From: Paenibacillus illinoisensis NBRC 15959
Lineage (GTDB): Bacteria; Bacillota; Bacilli; Paenibacillales; Paenibacillaceae
DNA: 64,000 nt
NCBI RefSeq assembly: GCF_004000925.1
Contig: NZ_BIME01000014.1
Location: forward strand, 62,001-126,000
Reading direction: 5' to 3'
The first letter of the stretch is position 1. Each line of letters begins with the position of its first letter. Below are positions 6,068 to 14,970 of this stretch, piece after piece. Below the pieces are notes generated by a model. The model was not told the origin of the DNA. It did no database searches and worked only from the letters and a program-made list of their open reading frames with translations. The position numbers and the translations under genes were made by a program.

Positions 6068-8938
6068 ATGAAATTTGCCGTATTGGATTTCGAAACAACC
6101 GGCACGCAGTCCGACGGTGAGATTATACAAGCCGGACTTGCCATCATAGATCATGACTACAGCATAACTCAAATATATAGTTCTTATGTAAACCCTGGTG
6201 TGCCTATTCCTCCATTTATTACGGGATTAACCGGGATTACTGACGAAGATGTGGCGGACGCTCCCTCACTCGAAGAGATGATGATGGAGATGGTTCCGCT
6301 GCTTGACGATGTTGTCCTGGTGGGACACAACGTGGCTTTTGATTTTCATTTCCTTCAGAATGCGCTTGACCGATGCGGCTACTTGCCGTTCACCGGACGT
6401 ATTCTGGATACCATTGATTTTCTCAAAATTTCATTTCCTTCACTTGGTTCTTATCAACTGGGGTATGTATCTTCAGAATTCGGATTCCAGCACGACCGTC
6501 CTCATCAGGCAGACAGTGATGCTTTGGCAACGGCCTATGTGCTCCTGAAGTGTTTGGATGAACTGCGTCAACTGCCATTGATTACGATACAGCGTCTCAG
6601 CGACCTGTTTGCACCTGAGGACAGCGATCTGGGCTGGTTCTTCGACGGCATGCGCAGTGAGAAGGAAGCAGAGCCCATACAGGATCTGGATGGACATACG
6701 TATTACCGCCAATTGGCCTTGAATGTGAGTGATTGGACCGAGATCGGTGCTCCACGCGATGAACGCGAAGGTAATCCGCTCGAAGGTGTAAGTTTTGAGC
6801 AGTATATGGATCAGGTCCGGGCCAATCTGCAGGATACCCTGGATCACTATGAAGAACGCGAGGCACAGACACAGATGTTCAGCAGTGTAAGGCAAGCGCT
6901 GGACGAAGAAAAGCATTTGTTAATTGAAGCAGGTACGGGTACGGGGAAATCCCTGGGGTACTTGCTGCCGGCCATATATGAAAGTGTGAAGCAGGAACGA
7001 AAAGTAATGGTTAGCACGCATACAATCAACCTGCAGGAACAGCTTCGGGAGCGAGATATCCCGCTGCTGACCAAAGTGGTGCCTTTTCCGTTTAAGGCTG
7101 CCGTGTTCAAAGGTCGGGGGCACTACCTGTGTCTGCGGAAGTTTGAGCACAAGATCAACAAACGTGAGTTCGCTACACCGAAAGAAGATTATTTTACAGC
7201 GGCTCAGATGATTGTGTGGCTCACCCAGACAGAGACTGGAGATGACGAGGAGCTGAACCTCAGTGCGCGCGGTGGGGACTTCTGGGAAACGGTACAGAGC
7301 GAATCGGAATCCTGCCTGGGACGTTCTTGTCCTTGGTTCAGGAAGTGCTTCTACCATCGGGCGAAGCATGAAGCAGGATTGTCCGATATCGTCATTACGA
7401 ATCATTCCAAATTGTTTACGGATGTAAAAGCAGCTCACCAGCTTCTTCCTGCTTACGATAGTCTCGTAATCGACGAGGCTCATCATCTTGAGGATGTGGC
7501 GGGTAAGCACCTGGGTCTTCACATGAAATATTTCACGTTGGTTCATACCCTGACCCGATTGTTTAAGGATAGTCGGAACGGTCAGCTTCCCATGCTGCGA
7601 ACACAACTGGCGGGGCATGAAAATTCGGTGCAGTGGGGCTCAGTCATTGACCAGATGTTTCCGCTCGCTGTTGAAGTCAAAGAAATGTGGGATCGTTTGA
7701 GCGATGCCTTGTTTAACCTGCTGCCTGAGCGGAGTGATGCTTCTCCGGGAGAAACGGGGCAATTTTCCCTCAGACTGAAGCCTTCAATGAAACCGGCGAA
7801 GTGGCAGGAGCTGCAGGATTACGAGAACCAGATTTATGTCACACTGGGGGACTTGATCCGCAAGGGAGACAAGCTGCTTCTTGAAGTCAAAGAAGACCAG
7901 GACGATTATCAATCGGATAGCTTGATCACGGACATTACAGGTCTGCTTAAGGATTTGGCAACGCTCAAAGAAAACCTTCGTTTCTTCATGCGAATGGATG
8001 ATGCCAAAACGGTATACTGGATGGAGGCAAGCGGCCAATTCCGCAGCAAATCACTGCAGCTGTATGCCGTTCCTGTCGATGTCAGTGCACAGTTGAAGGA
8101 CATGTTCTTCGATAAAAAGAAAAGCGTTGTCCTTACTTCGGCTACGCTCTCGGTCGATAAGTCATTTCAGTTCATGATTGAACAGCTTGGTTTGCAGGAA
8201 GCAGCCGATAATAACCGTTTGTTGACGTCCATGCTGCCATCGCCATTCCGGTATAGGGACCAGGCTTTGCTGGTCATCCCTCGTGATTTCCCAAGCGTAA
8301 AAGGCAGTGTGGGGGATGCTCACTTTGTCGACATGCTTGTACGATCTCTGGCCGAAACGGCTATTGCGACAAGGGGCCGCATGATGGTGCTCTTTACTTC
8401 ATACCGAATGCTGCGCCAGGTGTATGACCCATTAAAAGAAGCGCTGTCGGGTAACGATATTTCGCTGCTTGGTCAAGGCGTTGATAGTGGCAGTCGTTCC
8501 AAGTTAACCCGCAGGTTCCAGGATGCAAAAGCAACCGTTCTGCTGGGCACCAGCAGTTTCTGGGAAGGGGTAGATATCCCTGGCGAGGCGTTAACCTGTC
8601 TGGCGATTGTGAGATTGCCCTTCCAGCCACCGAACCATCCGCTTGTCGAGGCGAAGAGTGAACTGCTGCAGGAACAGAAAAAGAATCCGTTTATGAAGCT
8701 GTCTGTTCCACAGGCCGTCATCCGTTTCAAGCAGGGATTCGGCAGGCTTGTTCGTACGGCCAAGGATCGGGGCATTGTCATCGTTTACGATACACGGGTG
8801 ATTGAGTCTTATTACGGAAAGTATTTCCTATATTCATTACCCGGTCCCAAAATGGAACATATGCTGACTGAACAGATGGTTCCACGGATTAGCGAGTGGC
8901 TGGAAACACCAGCACAGGATGAAACTACGGCGAATTAG
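6068..8938 (+). CDS. dinG: DinG-type 3'-5' exonuclease / XPD-like helicase
   Basis: A 956-residue fusion. Residues about 1-165 form a DEDDh exonuclease (VLDFETTGTQSDGEIIQ, GHNVAFDFHFL, HQADSDALATA). The rest is a superfamily 2 helicase of the DinG/XPD type: EAGTGTGKSLGYLLPA (Walker A), VIDEAHHLED (DEAH box), LTSATLS, LGTSSFWEGVDIPGE and QGFGRLVRT. Between Walker A and the DEAH box there are four cysteines (one in GHYLC, three in SCLGRSCPWFRKC) in the arrangement that binds a 4Fe-4S cluster in XPD and E. coli DinG. The role is DNA repair or replication-structure processing in the cytoplasm. The start at ATG 6068 is chosen because a terminator and promoter occupy the frame upstream. GGAAGGGA is a little far (13 bases), so TTG 6056 is a weaker alternative. 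Confidence 0.93.
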   Translation: MKFAVLDFETTGTQSDGEIIQAGLAIIDHDYSITQIYSSYVNPGVPIPPFITGLTGITDEDVADAPSLEEMMMEMVPLLDDVVLVGHNVAFDFHFLQNALDRCGYLPFTGRILDTIDFLKISFPSLGSYQLGYVSSEFGFQHDRPHQADSDALATAYVLLKCLDELRQLPLITIQRLSDLFAPEDSDLGWFFDGMRSEKEAEPIQDLDGHTYYRQLALNVSDWTEIGAPRDEREGNPLEGVSFEQYMDQVRANLQDTLDHYEEREAQTQMFSSVRQALDEEKHLLIEAGTGTGKSLGYLLPAIYESVKQERKVMVSTHTINLQEQLRERDIPLLTKVVPFPFKAAVFKGRGHYLCLRKFEHKINKREFATPKEDYFTAAQMIVWLTQTETGDDEELNLSARGGDFWETVQSESESCLGRSCPWFRKCFYHRAKHEAGLSDIVITNHSKLFTDVKAAHQLLPAYDSLVIDEAHHLEDVAGKHLGLHMKYFTLVHTLTRLFKDSRNGQLPMLRTQLAGHENSVQWGSVIDQMFPLAVEVKEMWDRLSDALFNLLPERSDASPGETGQFSLRLKPSMKPAKWQELQDYENQIYVTLGDLIRKGDKLLLEVKEDQDDYQSDSLITDITGLLKDLATLKENLRFFMRMDDAKTVYWMEASGQFRSKSLQLYAVPVDVSAQLKDMFFDKKKSVVLTSATLSVDKSFQFMIEQLGLQEAADNNRLLTSMLPSPFRYRDQALLVIPRDFPSVKGSVGDAHFVDMLVRSLAETAIATRGRMMVLFTSYRMLRQVYDPLKEALSGNDISLLGQGVDSGSRSKLTRRFQDAKATVLLGTSSFWEGVDIPGEALTCLAIVRLPFQPPNHPLVEAKSELLQEQKKNPFMKLSVPQAVIRFKQGFGRLVRTAKDRGIVIVYDTRVIESYYGKYFLYSLPGPKMEHMLTEQMVPRISEWLETPAQDETTAN

Positions 8939-9000
8939 GTATGACGTCGTTGCGTAATAAGGGCTTCTCGCTGTAAACTTTATTAGAGTGTGAATTATTT

Positions 9001-9030
9001 TTGAAGCACTTTTAACTTGATATTTTATAA
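9001..9030 (+). promoter_or_regulatory. Candidate promoter of rex
   Basis: TTGAAG and TTATAA are separated by 18 bases in the AT-rich gap before rex. A TGTGAA sequence just upstream (8989) resembles one half of a Rex operator, but the matching TTCACA half is absent. Autoregulation by Rex is therefore not supported. Confidence 0.4.
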
Positions 9031-9126
9031 GGCATCTTGCATGATTTCATTCGGAAACGAAAAAGGTTATGCGGGATGCTACATTTTTATTTATCTATTG
9101 TGGCCTTGGTAAGGGGGAGTAATGTA

Positions 9127-9780
9127 ATGAAATCAGATAAAATTTCGGAAGCTGTGGTACGCAGATTGCCTGTTTACTTGCGCTATTTGAATGAACTGCA
9201 TCAACGTGAGGTAGGCACGGTGTCATCACAGGAACTGGGACTACGCCTGGATCTTAATCCTGCCCAGATTCGCAAAGACCTTGCATACTTTGGGGACTTC
9301 GGTCGCAAAGGCATTGGATATGACGTGTCGTATCTAATCGAGAAAATCCGTCATATTTTGAAAATTGATCAGCAAATCAACGTTGCTCTGGTCGGAGCTG
9401 GTAACTTGGGACATGCATTGTCCAATTACAACGCCTATCTGAAAGACAACATGAAAATTGTTGCTGTTTTCGATGCATACGGTCCTAAGATCGGCAGTCA
9501 GATTAACAGCTTGAAAGTACAGCCCATGAATGAACTAACGGATTCGGTCAAAAAAGATAATATTCGTATTGGAATCATTACCGTTCCGGATACCGAAGCT
9601 CAGAACGTAGCCGATCAGCTCGTGGAATCCGGTATTGAAGCGATTCTGAACTTTGCACCTACCATCTTGAAAACACCACCGCACGTCCGTATTCATCATG
9701 CTGATTTTACAACGGATCTGCTTAGCCTGGCTTATTATCTGGAGAACGGAAAGGACGACGAGGAAGATGACGACAAATAG
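9127..9780 (+). CDS. rex: Redox-sensing transcriptional repressor Rex
   Basis: Represses fermentation and respiration genes and is released from DNA when NADH/NAD+ rises. Residues about 1-75 form the winged helix (VVRRLPVYLRYLNELHQ, LDLNPAQIRKDLAYFGDFG, then GKRG-like GRKGIGYDV). The Rossmann NAD(H) domain follows with the dinucleotide loop VGAGNLGHAL and the closing motif FAPTIL, and the C-terminal helix is present. Length of 217 residues is normal, with an unusual run of acidic residues at the end. The frame is open upstream to 9037, but only ATG 9127 has a good site (AAGGGGGAGT). The next gene starts 14 bases before the rex stop. Confidence 0.95.
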   Translation: MKSDKISEAVVRRLPVYLRYLNELHQREVGTVSSQELGLRLDLNPAQIRKDLAYFGDFGRKGIGYDVSYLIEKIRHILKIDQQINVALVGAGNLGHALSNYNAYLKDNMKIVAVFDAYGPKIGSQINSLKVQPMNELTDSVKKDNIRIGIITVPDTEAQNVADQLVESGIEAILNFAPTILKTPPHVRIHHADFTTDLLSLAYYLENGKDDEEDDDK

Positions 9781-11071
9781 ATGGGTAATTCATAACGGCA
9801 AATTTGCTGTAAACCGTGGTACGGAATGGACAGTGGTTCAAGGATATATGGTCGTCGAAGATGACAAGATTGTGCATATTGGTGAGACACTGCCGGATGG
9901 AGATGAGAGCCTGCCGAAGGTTGATGGCAAAGGACTGGTCTTTTTGCCGGGTCTGATCAATACGCATGGTCACGCAGCCATGTCGCTTCTGAGAGGTCAC
10001 GGGGACGATCTGGCCCTGCAAGTATGGCTTCAGGAAAAAATGTGGCCTATGGAGGCGAAAATGACGTCTGAGGACGTGTATTGGGGCACCTCCCTTTCTG
10101 TATTAGAAATGCTGAAAGGCGGAACAACGGCATTCCTGGATATGTACGATCATATGGACCAGGTGGCAAAAGTGGTTGAACAATCCGGTATTCGTGCCGC
10201 ATTGGCACGTGGTGTCATTGGTCTCTGTTCCGAAGAAGAGCAAATGCGCAAACTGCAAGAATCGGCTGCGTTTGCACGCGAGTGGAACGGACAGGCTGGT
10301 GGTCGAATTACGACGATCATCTCACCGCATGCGCCGTATACTTGCCCTCCGGATTACATAGAGAAGCTGGTACAGGTTGCACATGATCTGGATCTGCCGC
10401 TGCACACCCATATGTCGGAAACCCTTCGCGAAGTCGAACAGAATGTAACGGATTATGGACTGCGTCCAGTGGCACATCTGGAAAAGCTCGGTTTCTTCTC
10501 TCGTCCTTCTCTCGTAGCTCACGCCGTGCATTTGAATGATGAGGAGATTGAAATTCTGGCACGCCATGATGTAGCGGTCTCTCACAATCCGGGAAGCAAC
10601 CTGAAGCTTGCTTCGGGTGTTGCGCGTGTTCCGGATCTGCTGAAAGCTGGAGTAACCGTATCTCTGGGAACAGACGGACCAGCAAGCAACAACAACCTGG
10701 ATATGTTTGAAGAGATGAGACTGGCTGCTTTGATTCACAAGGGAGTATCCGGTGACCCAACAGCGGTTCCAGCGGGAGAAGCGCTGCTACTTGGAACGGG
10801 GTATGGTGCCAAATCCATCTTCCTGAACAATACGGGAGCACTTAAAGTCGGCATGAAGGCGGATTTCATTGCGCTAAATATTGAACAAGCACACTTCTAT
10901 CCGCACACGGATCTGATCTCTCATACCATTTACTCGGCTTCAGCCAAGGATGTGGAGCATGTATGGGTTGACGGCAAACAGCTGGTGAAGCATGGTGAAT
11001 GTCTTACTATGGATGAAGAGCGCATTCTGCGCGAGTCTCAACTTGCATTTGACGGACTGCTCGCCCGTTAA
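9767..11071 (+). CDS. mtaD: Amidohydrolase, MTA/SAH deaminase family
   Basis: A cytoplasmic metal-dependent deaminase of the amidohydrolase superfamily, 434 residues. The metal-binding residues are visible: LPGLINTHGHAAMSLLRG (HxH), the second-barrel histidine in LPLHTHMSET, a third in VAHAVHL, and the aspartate in LGTDGPASNN. Members with these motifs deaminate 5'-methylthioadenosine or S-adenosylhomocysteine to the inosine products. Related enzymes such as chlorohydrolase/SsnA-like proteins cannot be excluded from sequence alone. It would link to the methionine-salvage genes elsewhere in this window. The ATG overlaps rex by 14 bases; the longer in-frame extension into rex lacks a ribosome binding site. 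It is probably co-transcribed with rex and the next gene. Confidence 0.85.
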   Translation: MTTNRWVIHNGKFAVNRGTEWTVVQGYMVVEDDKIVHIGETLPDGDESLPKVDGKGLVFLPGLINTHGHAAMSLLRGHGDDLALQVWLQEKMWPMEAKMTSEDVYWGTSLSVLEMLKGGTTAFLDMYDHMDQVAKVVEQSGIRAALARGVIGLCSEEEQMRKLQESAAFAREWNGQAGGRITTIISPHAPYTCPPDYIEKLVQVAHDLDLPLHTHMSETLREVEQNVTDYGLRPVAHLEKLGFFSRPSLVAHAVHLNDEEIEILARHDVAVSHNPGSNLKLASGVARVPDLLKAGVTVSLGTDGPASNNNLDMFEEMRLAALIHKGVSGDPTAVPAGEALLLGTGYGAKSIFLNNTGALKVGMKADFIALNIEQAHFYPHTDLISHTIYSASAKDVEHVWVDGKQLVKHGECLTMDEERILRESQLAFDGLLAR

Positions 11072-11115
11072 TTTCAGAATAGCAGCAGCGTCATAGGGGA
11101 AAGGAAGTTCGGCTT

Positions 11116-11646
11116 TTGAAAAGAAAAAAGAAATGGATCTGGATCTCGCTGCTTATCCTGGTTTTGATTCTGTTTGGATTACAGCGCTTCTATGTCTATG
11201 TTACCCAGGACCAGCGCAACGAAGAAGCGCTAGCTATTCAAGCGGCACAGGAGCAGCTCGGGATAACTTCTTATGAGGATCTCCGAAAATACGTCTGGGG
11301 CCAAAAAGAAGGCGAAGATAACATTTACTGGACGATGATGGCCAAAAATAAAGATAATCAGGACATCGCCGTCTGGGTTAAGTTTGATGCAACCAATAAA
11401 CCGGTCACAGGAAGCAATGCTGTGCACAGTGAATTGCTGCAGAACGGGTTATCGGAAGCACAAGTTCGCAATCGATTCAGCTCTGAAGTACCGGGCGGAG
11501 AGATCAAACGAATTATGCCTGGAGTCGTCAATGGCGTCTATGTATGGCAAGTTTATTACAATGATGATACGCACAACTATTATCGATTCTATCGCTTCAG
11601 CAATGGAGAACAGGTTGATTTGGTCTATACGATTCCAAACAGTTAA
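11116..11646 (+). CDS. DUF5590 / YpmB-like membrane-anchored protein
   Basis: A 176-residue protein with a basic N-terminus (KRKKKWIWIS) and one membrane helix at about residues 7-24, so the rest should lie outside the membrane. The exposed part has PepSY-like features: an alternating charged region, KFDATNKPVTG, and YVWQVYYNDDTHNYYRFYRFSNGE near the end. Bacillus ypmB lies in the same neighbourhood (dinG-ypmA-ypmB-aspB-asnS-dnaD), which supports the family name. The biochemical role is not known. The start is TTG 11116 behind GGGGAAAGGAAG eight bases upstream; no ATG fits. It is the last gene of the rex transcript and is followed by a terminator. Confidence 0.75.
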   Translation: MKRKKKWIWISLLILVLILFGLQRFYVYVTQDQRNEEALAIQAAQEQLGITSYEDLRKYVWGQKEGEDNIYWTMMAKNKDNQDIAVWVKFDATNKPVTGSNAVHSELLQNGLSEAQVRNRFSSEVPGGEIKRIMPGVVNGVYVWQVYYNDDTHNYYRFYRFSNGEQVDLVYTIPNS

Positions 11647-11682
11647 ATATATTCAGAGATTTTTTAGGTAAAATCTTCAAAG

Positions 11683-11718
11683 AACCGGCAGACGGAACCC
11701 CGCCTGATCCGGTTTTTT
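11683..11718 (+). terminator. Intrinsic terminator after the DUF5590 gene
   Basis: AACCGG, CAG and CGG pair with CCG, CTG and CCGGTT with small bulges, followed by a run of T. It ends the rex-mtaD-DUF5590 transcript. Confidence 0.85.
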
Positions 11719-11941
11719 GACGTATCTCGAAAAATATTCTGGATTTGAATAGTTAAAATTAATAATTTATTCATATTTTCGCCTTCGAAATTGTATATAC
11801 GATGTGATATACTCAAATATGTATTCAAGGTTACATCAAACAGGAATAAAACCTGTTGGGCACATCACAGGTCATTCGTACACAATTCATAATATGCCTA
11901 TAAGCCATAGGATGGGCCAAAATTTGGGAGGGGAAACTCAC

Positions 11942-12469
11942 TTGAAGCTAAAAGTATTGCCTATTGCTTTAACTGCCGTCATTTCAGCCGTTGTGTTGTT
12001 TGGAGGTTGGTTTGTGTATCGTCAGGTGGCCATGCAGAATCCGATTGAAAAAATGGTAACCCAGTATGAAGGGGTTAATGATGTTCAGTTAACTATTAAC
12101 CGCAATGATGTACAATTGAAACTTGATTTGCAGCCAAATGTAGATTTGGGCAGATTGGTTCAATATATTCAGAAAGAAGGACAGACCCTGATCGGCTCGC
12201 GCTCATTGAAACTTGATGTCGTTGATCATTCGAATGAAGCCCTGGAGAACTGGTGGGGCGATGCGATGTTTACCGTTGCTCAGGCGATGGAGAACAAGCA
12301 GTACACCGAAATTACACCAACATTATCCAAGATGGCAACCAATGGTATTCAAGTGAATACAGCCATGGATGACAATAACGTATATGTAAGTCTTAGAGAC
12401 GGAGATGCCAGCAAGTTTATTATTCTGCCGCGTGTACCCGGCCAGATAGGAGTGTGGCCTAATGCCTAA
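11942..12469 (+). CDS. Membrane-anchored protein paired with the FtsH-like protease
   Basis: A 175-residue protein not recognised by name. It has a short positive N-terminus (MKLK) and one membrane helix at about residues 5-25 (IALTAVISAVVLFGGWFVYR), followed by about 150 residues that should face outside. That domain alternates beta-like stretches (DVQLTINRNDVQLKLDLQPN) with helices. No lipobox or enzyme motif is seen. The start is TTG 11942 behind GGGAGGGGAA; the frame runs upstream to 11804 without a better start. The stop codon overlaps the protease gene by eight bases, so the two are coupled. The topology (one helix plus extracytoplasmic domain) is the part that the neighbouring FtsH-like protein lacks, so a shared complex is likely but inferred. 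Confidence 0.75.
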   Translation: MKLKVLPIALTAVISAVVLFGGWFVYRQVAMQNPIEKMVTQYEGVNDVQLTINRNDVQLKLDLQPNVDLGRLVQYIQKEGQTLIGSRSLKLDVVDHSNEALENWWGDAMFTVAQAMENKQYTEITPTLSKMATNGIQVNTAMDDNNVYVSLRDGDASKFIILPRVPGQIGVWPNA

Positions 12470-13964
12470 ATGGACGAAGGAAGTTGCCATTGGTTTTGTC
12501 CCCGTGTTGATTATCTTTCTCGCTTTTATTGGTGTGAATATCTTTCCGATTCTGATCGCAGCTGCGGTTGTGGGCGGATTGCTGCTTATGATGCAGATGC
12601 GTGGTGGCATTACGGTTGGAGCGGGTCAGGAACGTAAGCGCAAGAAAAAAGGACCTTCCAAGCTGACGTTTGAAGAAATTGGCGGCCAGGATAGTGCCAA
12701 GCAGGAACTACGGGAAGCTCTAGATTTTCTCATCAAACATGAAGAAATTCAGAAGTTCGGGATTCGCCCATTGAAGGGGATCCTGCTTACGGGGCCTCCG
12801 GGAACAGGGAAAACATTGATGGCCAAAGCGGCTGCTCATTATACCGATTCCGTGTTCGTTGCTGCTTCAGGCAGTGAGTTTGTAGAAATGTACGTCGGTG
12901 TAGGTGCAGGAAGAATTCGTGATTTGTTTCGTGATGCCAGAACACGTGCCGCCAAAGAAAACAAAGAGAATGCCATTATCTTTATCGATGAGATTGATGT
13001 TATTGGTGGTAAACGTGAAGGCGGACAGCAGCGTGAGTATGACCAGACGCTCAATCAGCTGTTGACGGAAATGGACGGAATTTATACATCTGATACACCA
13101 CGTATTCTCGTTATTGCAGCAACAAACCGTAAGGAAATGCTGGACAGCGCCTTAACTCGTCCGGGACGTTTTGACCGTCATATCCAGGTGGACCTGCCTG
13201 ACAAGAAAGGCAGAAAACATATTTTAGAGCTTCATGCGGTGAATAAACCTCTTATGGAAGGTGTAAACCTGGAGAAAACAGCAGAGGAATCCTACGGCTT
13301 TTCAGGTGCACAGCTTGAAAGTGTCATGAATGAAGCAGCAATCTACGCCATGAGAGATGGACTGCTCAACATTGAACAGCGCCACTTGTCTCTGGCGATT
13401 GATAAAGTCATGATGGGTGAGAAGACAGATCGTGAATCCAGTGTTGAAGAGAAAAAACGGGTAGCCATTCACGAATTGGGACATGCCATCATGGCAGAGC
13501 TCGTACGTCCTGGCAGCGTAAGCCAGGTAGCTCTCAGCCCGCGTGGACAGGCACTCGGTTATGTACGTCACAATCCGCAGCAGGAGCAATTCCTATACAC
13601 CAAGCGTTTTCTGGAAGAACAGATCATGATTGCACTTGGCGGTGCAGCAGCTGAAGAAATGTACTATGGTGGTCGCAGTACCGGTTCACGTAATGACTTT
13701 GAACAGGCGACCAATGTTGTACAGACCATGATGGCTTCGGGTCTGACCTCGCTTGGTATTGTAAACATGGATATGGTTACAACAGAAGAGCTCATGCGCG
13801 AAAATAAAATGATTCTGCAGGATCTGATGGATCAGACCAAACGTCTGCTCGAAGAACAACGGACAATATTCGACAATTCATTGGATACGCTGATGAGAGA
13901 AGAAGTTTTGTCTGGGGAGCAATTTCGTTGTCAATTTCGTGACAGCGCCCTTTTACCGGCATAA
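12462..13964 (+). CDS. Short FtsH-like AAA+ metalloprotease
   Basis: A 500-residue membrane AAA+ protease of the FtsH/M41 type. The ATPase domain has GPPGTGKT (Walker A), AIIFIDEID (Walker B) and the second region of homology ATNRKEMLDSALTRPGRFDR. The protease domain has HELGHA (zinc HExxH) and NDFEQAT, the position of the third zinc ligand, so both activities look intact. Unlike classical FtsH (about 600-650 residues, with an extracytoplasmic domain between two helices), the N-terminus is only a tight double membrane segment (about residues 9-45). AGGAGTG precedes the ATG, and the gene overlaps its membrane-anchored partner by eight bases. It is probably a paralogue; the housekeeping ftsH would be elsewhere. 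Confidence 0.88.
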   Translation: MPKWTKEVAIGFVPVLIIFLAFIGVNIFPILIAAAVVGGLLLMMQMRGGITVGAGQERKRKKKGPSKLTFEEIGGQDSAKQELREALDFLIKHEEIQKFGIRPLKGILLTGPPGTGKTLMAKAAAHYTDSVFVAASGSEFVEMYVGVGAGRIRDLFRDARTRAAKENKENAIIFIDEIDVIGGKREGGQQREYDQTLNQLLTEMDGIYTSDTPRILVIAATNRKEMLDSALTRPGRFDRHIQVDLPDKKGRKHILELHAVNKPLMEGVNLEKTAEESYGFSGAQLESVMNEAAIYAMRDGLLNIEQRHLSLAIDKVMMGEKTDRESSVEEKKRVAIHELGHAIMAELVRPGSVSQVALSPRGQALGYVRHNPQQEQFLYTKRFLEEQIMIALGGAAAEEMYYGGRSTGSRNDFEQATNVVQTMMASGLTSLGIVNMDMVTTEELMRENKMILQDLMDQTKRLLEEQRTIFDNSLDTLMREEVLSGEQFRCQFRDSALLPA

Positions 13965-13990
13965 ATTATTTATGCCGGTTATTTTTTTTT
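13955..13990 (+). terminator. Intrinsic terminator overlapping the protease stop codon
   Basis: ACCGGCATAAA pairs perfectly with TTTATGCCGGT around a three-base loop and is followed by a long T-rich run. The TAA stop codon lies within the left arm. Confidence 0.92.
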
Positions 13991-14034
13991 ACTTTTCACT
14001 CGTGCTAAGATATTATTATATGTTGGGTCGAAAT

Positions 14035-14062
14035 TTGTAATTTTCGGCGAACAGGGTACAAT
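14035..14062 (+). promoter_or_regulatory. Candidate promoter of the hbd-ackA-asnS-dnaD group
   Basis: TTGTAA and TACAAT separated by 16 bases lie about 35 bases before the ATG of the dehydrogenase gene. Confidence 0.6.
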
Positions 14063-14097
14063 AGAGAAATAGAGAACCGAAAGGATGGAGCAGAACC

Positions 14098-14970
14098 ATG
14101 TTTTTTAAAAAAATAGGAGTTGTCGGCGGCGGCACCATGGGACAAGGCATTTCCCAAATGCTTGCAGCCAAAGGACTTGATGTGCTTCTGGTGGAGCATA
14201 CGGCGGAGAAGCTTAACCATGCATATGACATGATTGAAACAAACCTCGATAAGCAATTAGAGAAATGGGCTATTACCAAAGCCGAGAAAAAATTGATTTT
14301 ATCCCGTATTACCAAAGTAGCTCATCTGGCAGAACTGGGATCATGCGATATGGTTATCGAAACGATCTCGGAAGACCTGGAAGCCAAAAAGGCGGTATTT
14401 AGCCAATTGGATCAAGTTTGCCCAAGCAACGTTATTCTTGCAAGTAACACATCCACGCTGAGTTTGACCGAGCTTGCAAGCTCGACCAAATACCCAGAGC
14501 GTGTTATTGGTATGCACTTTATTCACCCGGTTTCCCGGGTTGACCTTGTAGAAATCATTCGTGGTTTGAAAACATCCGATTCCACTTTCGATGAAACAAG
14601 AAGATTTGTGGAAGAGGTTGTAGACAAAAAAGGTGTAATGATCTACGAATCCCCGGGATTCGTTACGTCCAGACTGATCTGCTTGCTGATCAATGAAGCT
14701 CTTCATGTTCTTCAAGAGGGCGTGGCTTCTGCTGAAGATATCGATGATGCAATGCGTATCGGATACAACTTCCAGCATGGCCCGCTTGAAATGGCTGACC
14801 GTTTTGGATTGGATTCCGTTGAAGCTGCGCTGGAAAGAATGTTCCGTGAATTCGGAGAACTCAAATATCGTCCTTCTACCGTATTGAAGAAAATGGTACG
14901 TGCAGGACATCTCGGAGTTAAGACGGGCGAAGGATTCTTCAAGTACGACAAGGATGGTGACCGGCTGTGA
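14098..14970 (+). CDS. 3-hydroxyacyl-CoA (3-hydroxybutyryl-CoA) dehydrogenase
   Basis: NAD(P)-dependent dehydrogenase that interconverts 3-hydroxyacyl-CoA and 3-oxoacyl-CoA. The Rossmann loop is GVVGGGTMGQGISQ, the CoA/NAD segment is ASNTSTLSLTELA, and the C-terminal helical domain ends in GHLGVKTGEGFFKYDKDG. His140 and Glu152 fit the catalytic dyad in GMHFIHPVSRVDLVEII. Two usual asparagines differ: the HFFNP motif reads HFIHP, and the PGFxxNR motif reads PGFVTSR. This places it in a variant subfamily, so its exact substrate is uncertain. Length of 290 residues is normal. The stop overlaps the ackA GTG start by four bases, suggesting coupling to acetate metabolism. Confidence 0.85.
   Translation: MFFKKIGVVGGGTMGQGISQMLAAKGLDVLLVEHTAEKLNHAYDMIETNLDKQLEKWAITKAEKKLILSRITKVAHLAELGSCDMVIETISEDLEAKKAVFSQLDQVCPSNVILASNTSTLSLTELASSTKYPERVIGMHFIHPVSRVDLVEIIRGLKTSDSTFDETRRFVEEVVDKKGVMIYESPGFVTSRLICLLINEALHVLQEGVASAEDIDDAMRIGYNFQHGPLEMADRFGLDSVEAALERMFREFGELKYRPSTVLKKMVRAGHLGVKTGEGFFKYDKDGDRL

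Noticed and set aside
8989..9010. Possible Rex operator before rex (TGTGAA)
   Set aside because: Only one half-site is present; the matching TTCACA at the correct distance is missing.
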